Source: JBEICQ01 sp040383885
Lineage (GTDB): Bacteria > Bacteroidota > Bacteroidia > UBA4408
Length of the DNA: 64,000 nucleotides
NCBI GenBank assembly: GCA_040383885.1
Contig: JBEICQ010000001.1
Span: 1 to 64,000 of the forward strand
Reading direction: 5' to 3'
In this document: positions 1 through 10,334 of the stretch, in pieces
Position numbering within the stretch: the stretch's first letter is position 1
How the letters are laid out: every line of letters starts with the position of its first letter
The notes under the pieces: model-generated
Told to the model about the DNA's origin: nothing
Seen by the model: the letters and a program-made list of their open reading frames with translations, nothing else
Databases searched by the model: none
Program-made: the position numbers and the translations under genes

Positions 1-39
1 AATGAGCCTTCTCATGTGATGTGTTATTAAATTTTTCAT
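1..39 (-). CDS. 5' end of an unidentified gene cut by the window edge
   Basis: An ATG at 39-37 opens a frame that stays open for 13 codons to base 1 and begins Met-Lys-Asn-Leu-Ile. A strong purine-rich ribosome binding site (complement of 48-56, containing GGGGAGGA) lies about 8 nt upstream, and the start is only 17 nt after the stop of the giant adhesin gene, so the two are probably co-transcribed. In Bacteroidota, giant T9SS adhesins are often followed by a PorP/SprF-family outer-membrane protein, which is the most likely identity from context, but 13 residues cannot show this. Real-gene call: moderate. Function: context guess only. Confidence 0.5.
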   Translation of the reverse strand, partial: MKNLITHHMRRLI

Positions 40-56
40 GATTTTTTCCTCCCCTG

Positions 57-3000
57 TTATCTTCTTAGTTCAACAAATCCTTTGTTTAATTCAGATCCCG
101 GAATTTCCAGAATCAGGAAATAGGTGCCATCAGGTAAGTCTGTACCGTTGCTTCCTTTGCCGTCCCATTCATTCGCATAATTTTCCTTGCTGTAAACAAT
201 ATTTCCCCAGCGGTTAAATACCACGAATTTGTTCACAGGATAGAGTTCAATTGAACCAATGACATAGGTATCGTTTTTACCATCACCGTTTGGCGAGAAG
301 CCTTCAGGCAATTTAAATTCAAGCGGTTGAGTCAATCGTATGGAGGCTGTTCCTGTACAACCGTTGGCATCAGTTACCAACACTGTGTAATTACCTGCTT
401 TTAGTCCAACCGGATCTTCGGCAGAGGATATACTGTTGCCAAGAGAATCTGTCCATGCATAAGTGAATGGTGCACTTCCTCCGTTAACGCTCAGATAGAT
501 TTCACCATCTGACTTGTTAAAACCACTGACGCCATGGTTGCCCGGATATTGTTTTCGGGTGAGGGTTACTGTGATCGGTGGTGAAGGGGTAACTTCAATC
601 TTGATGGTATCTGAAGTTGATTTACACTGTTGTGATGTAAATACATCAACATAATAAACACCCGAGGTATTCACTGTAATTGAATTTCCGGTAGCTCCGG
701 TAGACCATTGGTAGAATGGCGCCGAACCGGTGGTGAAAGTGATACTTCCTCCGCCACAAGCGCTGATATTCCCCGTTTGGGTAATGACAGGTTTAGGCAG
801 TGTATCGCGCACAACCACATTGGTATTGGGGAAAGAACGGGCAGTACAACCATTTGCATCAGTAACAATCACAAAATAATTACCTCCTTCTTTAATCGTT
901 ACCGATTGGGTGCTGGCAATCTGCTGGTTGGGTGGAGGGGATGTAACTTTAAACCACTGATAACTTGTGAATGAACCTGTTTGAAGAACAACTGAATCAC
1001 CCTTACAGAAGGTTTGAGAACCGGAGGCATTCACAAGCGCAAAAGGCTCAGGAAATACGGTCACTACAAAAGGTAAAGAAGTGGCAGAGCACGCTCCCTG
1101 TGTAACTATTACAGTATAGGTGCCGGACAGATTTACCGTGATGCTGTTGGAAATTGAATTGTTGCTCCAAAGATTGCCGCTACTTGCAGAAGAAGTTAAG
1201 GTTACTGAGCCTCCCTGACAGAAAGAGGTTGGGCCACCCGCTGTAATCACAGGCGTTGCGATAGAAGGACTTACATTTACCTGAGTGAGAGGTGATGTTG
1301 AAGAACATCCATTGGCAGATGTAACTGTGCAGGAGTAACTTCCTGTAGCTGTTACGGTGATGGTTGGTGTTGTTTCGCCATTTGGCGTCCAGAAATAGGA
1401 TGCTGCGCCCGGATTGGCACTCAATACCACATCTTCTCCCTGACAAATGGAGGTGGGACCATCAGCAATTACATTGGCAAGAACAGGAGTTAGAAGAGTT
1501 AGGTCTAAACTATCTGTTACTGTGCCGCAGATATTGGTGATGGACAGGTAGTATCTTCCGGTTTGTGTGGCTGTAATGGTATTGGTATTAACCGGACCTG
1601 ATATCACTCCGGTTAAGGTTGACCAGGCAAAAGTGGTGTTAAGCGGATAGCTTCCTGCATTGATGATATTCGAAGAATTACAAACACTCAATGGACCTCC
1701 CAACTCCAGGGACGGAGGAGCTAATGCAGTATTCACATTAATAGTATCGGCAGAAGTACATGATGTTCCTGTAATGTTGACATTCACAATGTATTCTCCA
1801 CTTACTGTGGCCTGTATACTGGCATTGGTTGAAGTAAATCCTCCCGGACCTGTCCAGGCATAGTTAAATGCAGTATTTGTTCCGGCAATCAACTGAACAC
1901 CACCGCAATTGGCCGTGTCATTACCCAGATCAAGAGAAGGTGGTACAAGAATATTCAGTGTGGCTGAATCGGTGGCAGAAACTCCACAACCGTTGGTAAC
2001 CACTACTGTGTAAATACCGTTGGTGCTTACATAGTTTGTTTGGGTACTATTGAGCGTCTCCGGTCCTGTCCAACTGTAAGACATCCCGGGGTTTCCTGCA
2101 TCCAAAAGAACTGAATCAACACAATCCGTGTAAGGTCCTCCCAGATTCACAATTGGGGTAGTGGTTTCAAGGTTTACATTAATGGCGTCTGATACCGTAC
2201 ATCCCTGACCGTTCGAAACAGTTACTGTAACTGAATAGTTTCCGGATTGATTGATGGTAACCTGTGCATTTGTGGAGCTAAAACCTCCGGGACCTGTCCA
2301 TTGTATGGAAGTTCCGGTTGGGAATGTGCCTGCGTTGAGCGTAACAGAGCCGCCACATTGCGATGTGTCCGGACCGAGAGATACAACAAGTGTCGGACTG
2401 ATATTAACTACTGTAGTATCACTAACTGAAAATCCACATCCGTTGGTAACTGTAACAATATAAGTTCCACTTGTTGACACATAATTAGTTTGAGTATTAC
2501 TGAGTAACTCAGGTCCTGTCCATGTATAGGTAAAGCCTGGATTTCCTGCATCAAGCATAAGAGAGTCTGCACAAAGATTGAAAGGACCTCCGAGATCTAC
2601 TACTGCAGTATCTGTATTCAGATTAACATTAATGGCATCAGTACCGCTACATCCCTGGGTGTTGGTAACCAAAACAGAATAGGAACCGCTCGTATTTACA
2701 TTTACGGTTTGACCGTTATTACTACCTACAATACCGGGACCGGTCCACAAATAGATTGTTCCAACCGGGAAGTTACCTGCAGAAAGAGTAATATTTCCTC
2801 CGCATTGTGCAGTATCTGGCCCAAGCGAAACTACTGGAGGAGTATTTAGATTAACGACAGCAGTATCGGTTGCGGTAATTCCACAGCCGTTTGTAACAAT
2901 AACTGTATATGTTCCTGCCGCAGAAACCCAATTGGTTTGGGTATTATTTAGTGTTTCCGGCCCTGTCCAGCTAAATGTCATCCCGGGATTTCCGGCATTG

Positions 3001-6000
3001 AGCAGCACAGAATCGGCGCAGTTGTTAAAGGGGCCTCCCAGATCAACAACAGGGGCAATCGTATCAAGATTCACATTTATCTGGTCTGTGGAGGAACAAC
3101 CAAGCACGTTTGTAACAGTTACAGAATAAGCTCCACTTTCATCAACAACAACAGTATCTAGGTTGGAATTACCCACAATTCCGGGACCTGTCCACAAGAA
3201 GGCTGTACCTGCTGGAAAGGTGCCGGCTTCCAATGTTAGAGTACCACCACATGCAGATGTATCTGAGGGCAAGTTGATAACCGGTAGTGGATTAATAGTA
3301 ACTGAAACGGTATCGGATGTGGATGATCCACAAATATTTGTAAGTGTCACGGTATAGTTTCCACTACCCACATTGATGGTTTGGGTTGGAGGTAATCCGG
3401 GAGCTCCAGTCCATAAATAGGTTGTATTTGAGTCGCCGGCTCCCGCGTCTAATAATACAGTTCCTCCGCATTGGGTGGTGTCTGTAAACTGGGGAGCAAT
3501 TGGTAATTGATCGAAAGTACCAACAAAGATACTGTCAGAGGATGTACATGCATTTTGAACAACAACAAGGGAGTAGATGCCGGAAGTGTCGGTAACTGCA
3601 ACGGGAGAAGAAGTTCCGCTCACAAATCCCGGACCGGTCCATGAATAGGTAGAACCGGCACTAAAGGTTCCTGCTGTTAATACCACATTGTTTCCACTCA
3701 AAACACATTGCAAGAGGGAATCAACACCGTTGTTGATATTCACTGAGAATGGTGTCCCGATGGTGATGTTGATAGAATCCCGTGTGGTTCCACAAGCATT
3801 GGTTACATCCACAAAATACAAGCCTGTTTGGCTAAAAGTTCTTACCGCTTGTGCGGGACCGTTATCACTCCAGAGGTAGGTGAATCCCTGGTTTCCTGCA
3901 TTTACTGTTACCGATGACTGGCAAACTGCCGTATCAGAACCAAGACTAACAGTAGGCAACTGAAGGGAAACTTGCACAGAAGCCGAGTCAGAAGCAGAAC
4001 AACCGAATACATTGGTTACTGTTACATTGTAAGTATTCGTTCCAAGTTGAAATACAGAGATAATTTGTGTGGTATCTGCAGCCGTTAGGCCCTGTCCTGT
4101 CCAAACATAGCCTGATCCCGGATTACCTGCATCAAGCAAAACGGCAGCATTACAAGCTGAAGAATCACTGAGATTAACAACCGGTATTGGGTTCAGCGTA
4201 ACCAGTGCGGGTGCACTTGTTGTTGTTCCGCATCCGTTAGTGGCCGCGGCTATGTAAGATCCGTTTTGGCTTACCGAAATCGTTCCGGTTGTATCCGTCA
4301 GTAATGTACCATTCCTTGTCCAGGTATAAGTGTTTTGTGGTCCTCCTGCTGTGAGCGAAATACTGCTGGCACAGGTGTCATAAGGGCCTCCAAGATTCAC
4401 AACCGGAAGGGAACCATCCAGGTTAACGAGGATAGTATCAGATGACTGACATCCTCCTTGAAGGGAGACCAGAAGAATATAAGTGCCGGTTTGTGTTACC
4501 GTCAGCGTCGGTTGATTGCCTCCGATGGATTGACCATTCCTTGTCCACTGGTAAGAGTTTGCTCCGGTAATTCCGGAATTGAGTAATACGCTGCCGCCAC
4601 ATTGCTGAACATCCGGACCCAGATCAACATTGGGGTCAGAGAGGAACTCAACATTCACTGCGCTGCTTACTGTGCTTCCGCATCCATTGGTTACCGTCAC
4701 AAAATAAGCGCCTGTTGCTGTTACATTGAGTGTTTGGTTGGTATCTGCAGCGGTAGTTGAAGTGCCGGACCAGTCATAGCTTGATCCCGGATTACCGGCG
4801 TCCAGTGTAACAGTGTCGGCACATGTTGAGATACTGCTACCGAGATTAACCACAGGTAATGTGTTGTCGAGGTTCACCGGTTTGGTGTCGCTGGCGGTAC
4901 AATTGTTGACATCAGTAATGGTCAGGGAATATGTTCCTGTTACATTCACCAAAACAGTATCATTGCTATTGCTACCTAAGATGCCGGGACCTGACCATTC
5001 GTAGAGAGAAGCTTGAACAGGAGAGATCAGTTCAAGTGTTCCTCCACACTGGGCTACAGGCCCACCCAATTCAAGTGTAGGTAAGGTGTGGATAGTTAAG
5101 GTTGTTTGTCCGCTTGAAGAACCACAGGCGTTGGTAACAGTCACGCTGAAAGTACCTGATTGATTTGCTGTGAAGAGCCTGTTTGTATCGGCCGGAGTTA
5201 CACCCGGACCTGACCATTGGTATTGTAAGGCAGTGGGATTACCGGCATCAAGAGTAATGCTGCCTCCGCATTGCGCAGGAGGATTACCCAAACTTACCAC
5301 CGGAGAACCGGTGTTGATGGTTACTGCAATAGTTTTGCTTGCCGAGCAATTTTGGGCATTGGTTACCTGTACCGTGTAATTACCGGAGCTAAGAGCCAAA
5401 ATCTGTTGGCTTGTACTTGCGTTGGACCACAGGTAGGTGGAGCCAACATTTCCTGCATCCAGGATGATTGGCGGATCACAAGAAGAAGTATCATTGAGAG
5501 AAATAACCGGTAAGGGGTTGATGGTAACAGCTGCAATGTTGGATGTGGTAGATCCGCATACATTTGTTACTGTAACAGAATAGGTACCGCTTGCATTCAC
5601 ATTTAGCGTAGCTAAGGTATCGGCAGCGGTGGTATTGGTGCCAGACCATACATAGCTTGATCCCGGAGTAGTGGCATTAAGCACAACAGAGCCACCGCAT
5701 TGAGTAGTGCTTGGTGGCAATGAAACCAATGGTGTAGTGAGGATAGAAACATTTACAGGGGCAGATTGTGAAGAGCACCCGTTAACATCTGTAACCGTAA
5801 CAAAGTAGTTTCCGCCGGCAACAACAAGCAGGCTGTCGTTGGTGGAATTGTCATTCCATGTGTTTCCTGAAAGTGCACTTGAAACAAGAGTGAGTGAACT
5901 ACCCTGACAGATAGCCGTATCCTGAGAGGGCGATATCACAGGAACCACAGGATTGGGATTCACTGTAATAGTTACAGGATTTGAAGATTGATTACAAATG

Positions 6001-9000
6001 GTATTAAAAAGGGTATAGGTACCCGACTGCGTAACAGTAATACTAATTTCATTGGGGTTAACTGGTGGTGGTGTACCTTGCCAAGTGAATCCGGATGTAA
6101 GGTTGGAGGTTAATACAACCGAACCTCCCTGACAAAAAGAAGGACTTCCAAGTGTCGTGATAACCGGTTGTTGAGAGGATAGAACCTGTAAGTTAAATAA
6201 GCTCGGCAATGATGAACAACCTGTTGTCTGGTCGGTGAAGATTACTGAATGTACGCCATTCTGAGTTGCACTGATGGTGGGACTGGTAAGAGTGAAATTA
6301 TCAGGCAATGTCCAGGCTAGACCTGTAGAATAATTGCTTGCAGAGAGCGTAGAAGATCCACCGGAACAGATGGTGTTTCCGTTTGATGAGACAATCAACG
6401 GACTTGCAGGCTGGGGACTGAATGTAACAGTTACATCCGAAGAGGTGCTACTGCAACCAAACCCGTTGAACACAGTTACATTATAGGCACCGGGGGTTTC
6501 AACATAAACAGAATCGTTGTTTGAGGAGATTCCCGGATTCCACTGATATAGTGATGCAAGCGAAGAGGTAACGAGAAGCACTGAGTCACCGGCGCAATTT
6601 GTGAAATTGGAGGGTGAACTAACCTGCGGTTGATTGGGTAGAGGATTGATAGAAACTGGGAAGGGGGCTGACATGTTCGAGCAGCCATTTACGATTACAG
6701 TGTAGCTTCCTGAATCAGATACAACGATAGATCTGGTGCTCAGATTTAAAGAATCTCCGTCTTTAAACCACACATTGTTATTCAGAGAGGATGAGGTGAG
6801 GGTAAGAGAATCCCCTGCGCAGATTTGATTGGATCCACTATTGGAGGTTATTACCGGAGTAATTATCTGGCTTGAGGTAACATTAACTGAGGGAGAGGTG
6901 GCTGAGCAATTGTTTGCATCTGTGATGGTTACCGTGATACCTGATAGCGTACTGTCTACTGTAATTGCTGGAGTGGTTTGGTTACCCGGTGTCCAAAGGA
7001 TGCTTACAAGAGGCTGAGGAGCAATGAACAGGTTTACAGAGTCTCCTTCACAAAAAGAAAGTGGGCCGGAAGCTTGGATAATTGGCGCAATGGCGCTATT
7101 TACGGTTACTGTAATTGAATTGGACTGACCTGAAAGACACTCATTGTCATCCTGAAAAACCACGAAATAAGTACCGGGTGTATCAAAGATACGGGTTGGT
7201 GAGTTTGAAATTGGGGAAGTGGGTGCAGAAGCTTCAAACCAGGTTATTCCTGTGAGTTGGTTGGATGAGAGAACTACAGAATCGCCCTGACAGAAAGTGG
7301 TAGGGCCGCCGGCGGTAATCTGGGGCGAAAGGGGCGTAGGATGTACAATTACAGCAATGGGATTGGATGTGGAGGAACAGCTGTTGGCATCGGTTTCAGT
7401 AACAGTAACCACATAATTTCCCGGCTGGGAGATGGTCAGCTGAGTGCCTGTTGTAGCATTAGCGTCGTTCCATACAAGTGTTCCACCGGAAGTTGTTGAA
7501 GTAAATGTAACAGGATTTCCTTCGCAAAAGGAGGTATCACCCGGATTAACAACAGGTTGAACAGGGAGTGGATTGACAAAAACAGTTACAGGGACAGACG
7601 GGGCAGAACAGCCGGGTATAGTAACGATATAGTTTCCGGCAGTTCCAACTGAAATAGTTTGGCTTGTGGCTCCGTTAGACCAGATATTTCCTGTATTGAT
7701 ACTTGAAGATAACTGTACTGTTTCTCCCTGACAAAGCGTAATGGGGCCGGCAGGAGAAATCACCGGAGTGATGATTGGATTGACAACAACCTGCACCACT
7801 GCAGAAGTATCAGAACAATTGTTGATGTCTGTGGTGACAACAGAAACTGACTGAGAAGTTTTGATAACAATTGAATCATTGGTGTTTGATGTTGAAACGC
7901 CATTGAATAACCATTGATAGGAAGAGGCAGGAGAGGAAACTAGCAACACTGAGTCTCCGTCACAGAAAGTGATAGGCCCGGAAGCAGCTATGGTTGGAAT
8001 TACCGGAACATGAACGACAATAGCTGTATCGGTGAAAGAGCTACAACCAAGACCATCAGTATGAGTCAGACGATAGGTTCCTGCCTGATAAATAGCGATA
8101 GAATTTTGGCTGCTGATTACATTTCCGGGGTTAGAGAGAAGCCTCCAGGTGTTGCCTGCAGGGTATGAGGATTGAAGGACCACGCTGTCTCCCAAACAGA
8201 AAGTAAGCGAGCCGGAAACAATACCCATTACCGGCGGAGCAGGCAATGGATTAAAGTTAAGCGTGAAGATTGAAGAGGTTGTACTGCAATTGATAGTAGA
8301 AGAAACTGTGAGCGTGTAATCTCCCGGGGTAATCACACGGATACTGGTGCCAGTATCGCCCGGAAGGGGACTTCCATTAAAATTCCACTGGTAAAAGTTT
8401 TCCACTGCATTGGTGGAGAGTGTCACTGTGTCTCCGGAACATGGGCTACCCACAGCCGTTGACTGAATGGTGGGCACCGGAGGCGGGGGAAGAAAATTCA
8501 GCGTAAGGGGTGCAGATGTGCGGGAACAAGAACCGGCACCGGGTGCCGTGGTGACGGTTACCGTATAATTACCTGCCTGAGTGGCATTTTGGATCACATT
8601 TGTACCCAGCACCGTAGACCCTACAGACCATTGATAGGTTACGGGTTGGGTCGCAGATACTGCTGTTAAATCTAGATTTCCACCACTACATACATTGGTG
8701 GGAAGTCCACTGGTAGAAATAGTTGGAATTGCTGGCACGGGAAAAATGCTAACAATGGCACGATATCTACGAGGCGTGGTACAAGCAGCATTTTCTGCTA
8801 CATAAAAGGTATCCGTAATTGCCTGATTGGTGAGCGTGAGGGTGTTTGAGTTGGTCAATATCACATTGCCACCTACAGGAGCATCAAACCAGGTATAAGC
8901 ATTGGCACCGGAATTTCCGCCACTTACTGTAAGCGTTACTGTAGCAGGGCCACAACTTTGGGCATTATTTACCGAAAGTGCATTGTATTCGTAAGCACCA

Positions 9001-10100
9001 ATATCCGGATTGTTTACGCGAGCAACACCACGCTGGTCGTTGGCTGGAGCCGATGTTGAACCTGCATCTATGGCAGGACTACAGGCGGTGAGTGCCAGTG
9101 TTTGTGTAGCCCCTCCGTTATCACTCAGAGCTGTGCTGATTAAATCCGTACCCGGAAGTGCAAAAATATTTCCGGAGGTGTTGGCTCCCGGAGCAAATTC
9201 AAATCCGGTAGAATCAGAGAAAAGGTTGTGTCCCTGAGCAGATAAAATTCTGGTGTCTGTACTGTCAGGATTCACCCTGATGTCATTACCGGTATCCTGT
9301 ACATTCTGGGCATCGTTGTTGCCAACAAAACTATTATTGAGGGTAATGAAACCTGCATTGAGATAGATACCCCCACCATTACCTTGTGAAATATTATTAG
9401 CGATGGTAGTACTGTTGATGGTGGTGTTACAAGGCGTAATGATATCGATGGCACCTCCTACCCCTGCTACATTATTAGAAAAAGTGCAATTGGTAATTGT
9501 AAGAGTGGAGTTTAATCCGGCAACGGCCAAGCCCCCGCCGATACCATTGCTATTGATGTTATTGTTGATGGTGGAATTTAAAATGGTAACATTCGCGTCA
9601 TTGTTAATAAGAACTCCTGCTCCTGTATTTTGAGAACCTAAGTTCTGGCTGATTTGACAATTGTTTAGAACGACTGTAGCATCTTCGATGAGCATCCCGC
9701 CGCCTGAGCCAAAACCATTCTGAACCTTTATGTTGGAAATAGTGACCACAAGATCATTTAAGGTATTGGGATCGGATATCTTGAGGATGGGGAAAAGGAA
9801 ATTACCACTCAGCGTAAACATGGAGGCTGCCGGACCTTCCAACACTGTGTAGTTGAAAATGGTTGGTAATTGGGAGGTCAGATTTACCACTCCGGAAACC
9901 TGTATCAGAATCAGGTGTGGGTCTCCAGATGTTGTGCCTTCTGAATTGGCGTCAAGGATGGCCTGTCTGAATGACCCGGGACCGTTATCAAGGGTGTTGG
10001 TCACAGGAAATGTAGATGCCTTTGATACCATTGTCTGCAGCAGCAGAGCAAGTATCAAGAAGAGAACCGGCTTAATGGATTTGATCATACGCTCGCTCAT
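57..10100 (-). CDS. Giant secreted multi-Ig-domain adhesin with T9SS type B sorting domain
   Basis: A 3347-residue cell-surface protein. An N-terminal signal peptide (about residues 1-29, charged start then a Leu-rich core) is followed by Asn/Gly-rich parallel beta-helix repeats (about 60-290) and a segment typical of choice-of-anchor Q regions (Pro-Ala-Ile-Asp-Ala-Gly and Asp-Ile-Gly-Ala-Tyr-Glu-Tyr near 340-375). Residues about 380-3180 are roughly 30 Ig-like domains of 80-95 residues, each usually with a Cys pair and a Gly-x-Tyr-x-Val-x-Val-Thr strand. One SprB-type repeat follows (about 3190-3258). The last 86 residues are a gliding-motility-associated type B sorting domain (Phe-Ser-Pro-Asn-Gly-Asp-Gly, then Asn-Arg-Trp-Gly). 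Family knowledge: such domains direct export by T9SS and surface attachment. A canonical promoter lies upstream. Likely an adhesin; the ligand is unknown. Confidence 0.93.
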   Translation of the reverse strand: MSERMIKSIKPVLFLILALLLQTMVSKASTFPVTNTLDNGPGSFRQAILDANSEGTTSGDPHLILIQVSGVVNLTSQLPTIFNYTVLEGPAASMFTLSGNFLFPILKISDPNTLNDLVVTISNIKVQNGFGSGGGMLIEDATVVLNNCQISQNLGSQNTGAGVLINNDANVTILNSTINNNINSNGIGGGLAVAGLNSTLTITNCTFSNNVAGVGGAIDIITPCNTTINSTTIANNISQGNGGGIYLNAGFITLNNSFVGNNDAQNVQDTGNDIRVNPDSTDTRILSAQGHNLFSDSTGFEFAPGANTSGNIFALPGTDLISTALSDNGGATQTLALTACSPAIDAGSTSAPANDQRGVARVNNPDIGAYEYNALSVNNAQSCGPATVTLTVSGGNSGANAYTWFDAPVGGNVILTNSNTLTLTNQAITDTFYVAENAACTTPRRYRAIVSIFPVPAIPTISTSGLPTNVCSGGNLDLTAVSATQPVTYQWSVGSTVLGTNVIQNATQAGNYTVTVTTAPGAGSCSRTSAPLTLNFLPPPPVPTIQSTAVGSPCSGDTVTLSTNAVENFYQWNFNGSPLPGDTGTSIRVITPGDYTLTVSSTINCSTTSSIFTLNFNPLPAPPVMGIVSGSLTFCLGDSVVLQSSYPAGNTWRLLSNPGNVISSQNSIAIYQAGTYRLTHTDGLGCSSFTDTAIVVHVPVIPTIAASGPITFCDGDSVLLVSSPASSYQWLFNGVSTSNTNDSIVIKTSQSVSVVTTDINNCSDTSAVVQVVVNPIITPVISPAGPITLCQGETVQLSSSINTGNIWSNGATSQTISVGTAGNYIVTIPGCSAPSVPVTVFVNPLPVQPVVNPGDTSFCEGNPVTFTSTTSGGTLVWNDANATTGTQLTISQPGNYVVTVTETDANSCSSTSNPIAVIVHPTPLSPQITAGGPTTFCQGDSVVLSSNQLTGITWFEASAPTSPISNSPTRIFDTPGTYFVVFQDDNECLSGQSNSITVTVNSAIAPIIQASGPLSFCEGDSVNLFIAPQPLVSILWTPGNQTTPAITVDSTLSGITVTITDANNCSATSPSVNVTSSQIITPVITSNSGSNQICAGDSLTLTSSSLNNNVWFKDGDSLNLSTRSIVVSDSGSYTVIVNGCSNMSAPFPVSINPLPNQPQVSSPSNFTNCAGDSVLLVTSSLASLYQWNPGISSNNDSVYVETPGAYNVTVFNGFGCSSTSSDVTVTFSPQPASPLIVSSNGNTICSGGSSTLSASNYSTGLAWTLPDNFTLTSPTISATQNGVHSVIFTDQTTGCSSLPSLFNLQVLSSQQPVITTLGSPSFCQGGSVVLTSNLTSGFTWQGTPPPVNPNEISITVTQSGTYTLFNTICNQSSNPVTITVNPNPVVPVISPSQDTAICQGSSLTLVSSALSGNTWNDNSTNDSLLVVAGGNYFVTVTDVNGCSSQSAPVNVSILTTPLVSLPPSTTQCGGSVVLNATTPGSSYVWSGTNTTAADTLATLNVNASGTYSVTVTNVCGSTTSNIAAVTINPLPVISLNDTSSCDPPIILDAGNVGSTYLWSNASTSQQILALSSGNYTVQVTNAQNCSASKTIAVTINTGSPVVSLGNPPAQCGGSITLDAGNPTALQYQWSGPGVTPADTNRLFTANQSGTFSVTVTNACGSSSGQTTLTIHTLPTLELGGPVAQCGGTLELISPVQASLYEWSGPGILGSNSNDTVLVNVTGTYSLTITDVNNCTASDTKPVNLDNTLPVVNLGSSISTCADTVTLDAGNPGSSYDWSGTSTTAADTNQTLNVTATGAYFVTVTNGCGSTVSSAVNVEFLSDPNVDLGPDVQQCGGSVLLNSGITGANSYQWTRNGQSIGGNQPTLTVTQTGTYILLVSLQGGCQSSDTILVNLDGSLPVVNLGGPYDTCASSISLTAGGPQNTYTWTRNGTLLTDTTGTISVSQNGSYIAAATNGCGTTTSAPALVTLNPIPVVNLSDSSACNAAVLLDAGNPGSGYVWTGQGLTAADTTQIISVFQLGTNTYNVTVTNVFGCSASDSASVQVSLQLPTVSLGSDTAVCQSSVTVNAGNQGFTYLWSDNGPAQAVRTFSQTGLYFVDVTNACGTTRDSINITIGTPFSVNINNGVDSLLQCVLSGNNVVLTAGTFSAGSTYSWTGPGFVSGTSSPVAVTDTSGIYSLVVVQNACTSSDSIFVGTFDQLPIAPQFTDTTQCGGTVLLDAGAGDSNTTYLWTGAPGLPPTQTINVGSGNYTVTLTNICGSSTSDTVSVTINPLPVINLPSDTSACGGTLTLEAGTFPAGTAFLWTGPGIVGNSNLDTVVVDESGAYSVTVTNVLGCSSTDQINVNLDTIAPVVDLGGPFNNCADSVLLNAGNPGMTFSWTGPETLNNTQTNWVSAAGTYTVIVTNGCGITATDTAVVNLNTPPVVSLGPDTAQCGGNITLSAGNFPVGTIYLWTGPGIVGSNNGQTVNVNTSGSYSVLVTNTQGCSGTDAINVNLNTDTAVVDLGGPFNLCADSLMLDAGNPGFTYTWTGPELLSNTQTNYVSTSGTYIVTVTNGCGFSVSDTTVVNISPTLVVSLGPDTSQCGGSVTLNAGTFPTGTSIQWTGPGGFSSTNAQVTINQSGNYSVTVTVSNGQGCTVSDAINVNLETTTPIVNLGGPYTDCVDSVLLDAGNPGMSYSWTGPETLNSTQTNYVSTNGIYTVVVTNGCGVSATDSATLNILVPPSLDLGNDTANCGGVQLIAGTNTAFNYAWTGPGGFTSTNASIQATVSGEYIVNVNITGTSCTSADTINVNTALAPPSLELGGPLSVCNSSNIINAGSYPLNTTFAWSTLTGVISGPVNTNTITATQTGRYYLSITNICGTVTDSLDLTLLTPVLANVIADGPTSICQGEDVVLSANPGAASYFWTPNGETTPTITVTATGSYSCTVTSANGCSSTSPLTQVNVSPSIATPVITAGGPTSFCQGGSVTLTSSASSGNLWSNNSISNSITVNLSGTYTVIVTQGACSATSLPFVVTVFPEPFALVNASGSQTFCKGDSVVLQTGSFTSYQWFKVTSPPPNQQIASTQSVTIKEGGNYFVIVTDANGCTARSFPNTNVVVRDTLPKPVITQTGNISACGGGSITFTTGSAPFYQWSTGATGNSITVNTSGVYYVDVFTSQQCKSTSDTIKIEVTPSPPITVTLTRKQYPGNHGVSGFNKSDGEIYLSVNGGSAPFTYAWTDSLGNSISSAEDPVGLKAGNYTVLVTDANGCTGTASIRLTQPLEFKLPEGFSPNGDGKNDTYVIGSIELYPVNKFVVFNRWGNIVYSKENYANEWDGKGSNGTDLPDGTYFLILEIPGSELNKGFVELRR

Positions 10101-10141
10101 TTATTCAAGTTGAAAATTGCCATGGATTTTGTCAATCCCCG

Positions 10142-10175
10142 CAAAAGTAATGATTTACATGCTAAACCGTGCAAA
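10142..10175 (-). promoter_or_regulatory. Bacteroidota-type promoter of the giant adhesin gene
   Basis: On the minus strand an exact TAnnTTTG -7 element (TACTTTTG, complement of 10142-10149) is preceded by a TTTG -33 box (complement of 10172-10175) with a 22-nt spacer. It predicts a start of transcription about 35 nt before the ATG at 10100. The spacer is at the long end of the range known for this sigma factor. Confidence 0.6.
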
Positions 10176-10334
10176 TTTTGATGTGTTTAAAAAAAAAAGC
10201 AATCTAATGTTTTTCTAATCTCATAACCCAATGTATCCGGAGTAAAAGCCTCAAACCATAGGGCAGTTAAAACAAAGGATTTGTCGTTCATTTTAACCAA
10301 TTTGTCGGAAAATAATTACCCATAATATCTTACT

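Noticed and set aside
1300..8700. Repetitive DNA that might be taken for a CRISPR or satellite array
   Set aside because: The repeats are degenerate, codon-phased and encode Ig-like domains of the giant adhesin.
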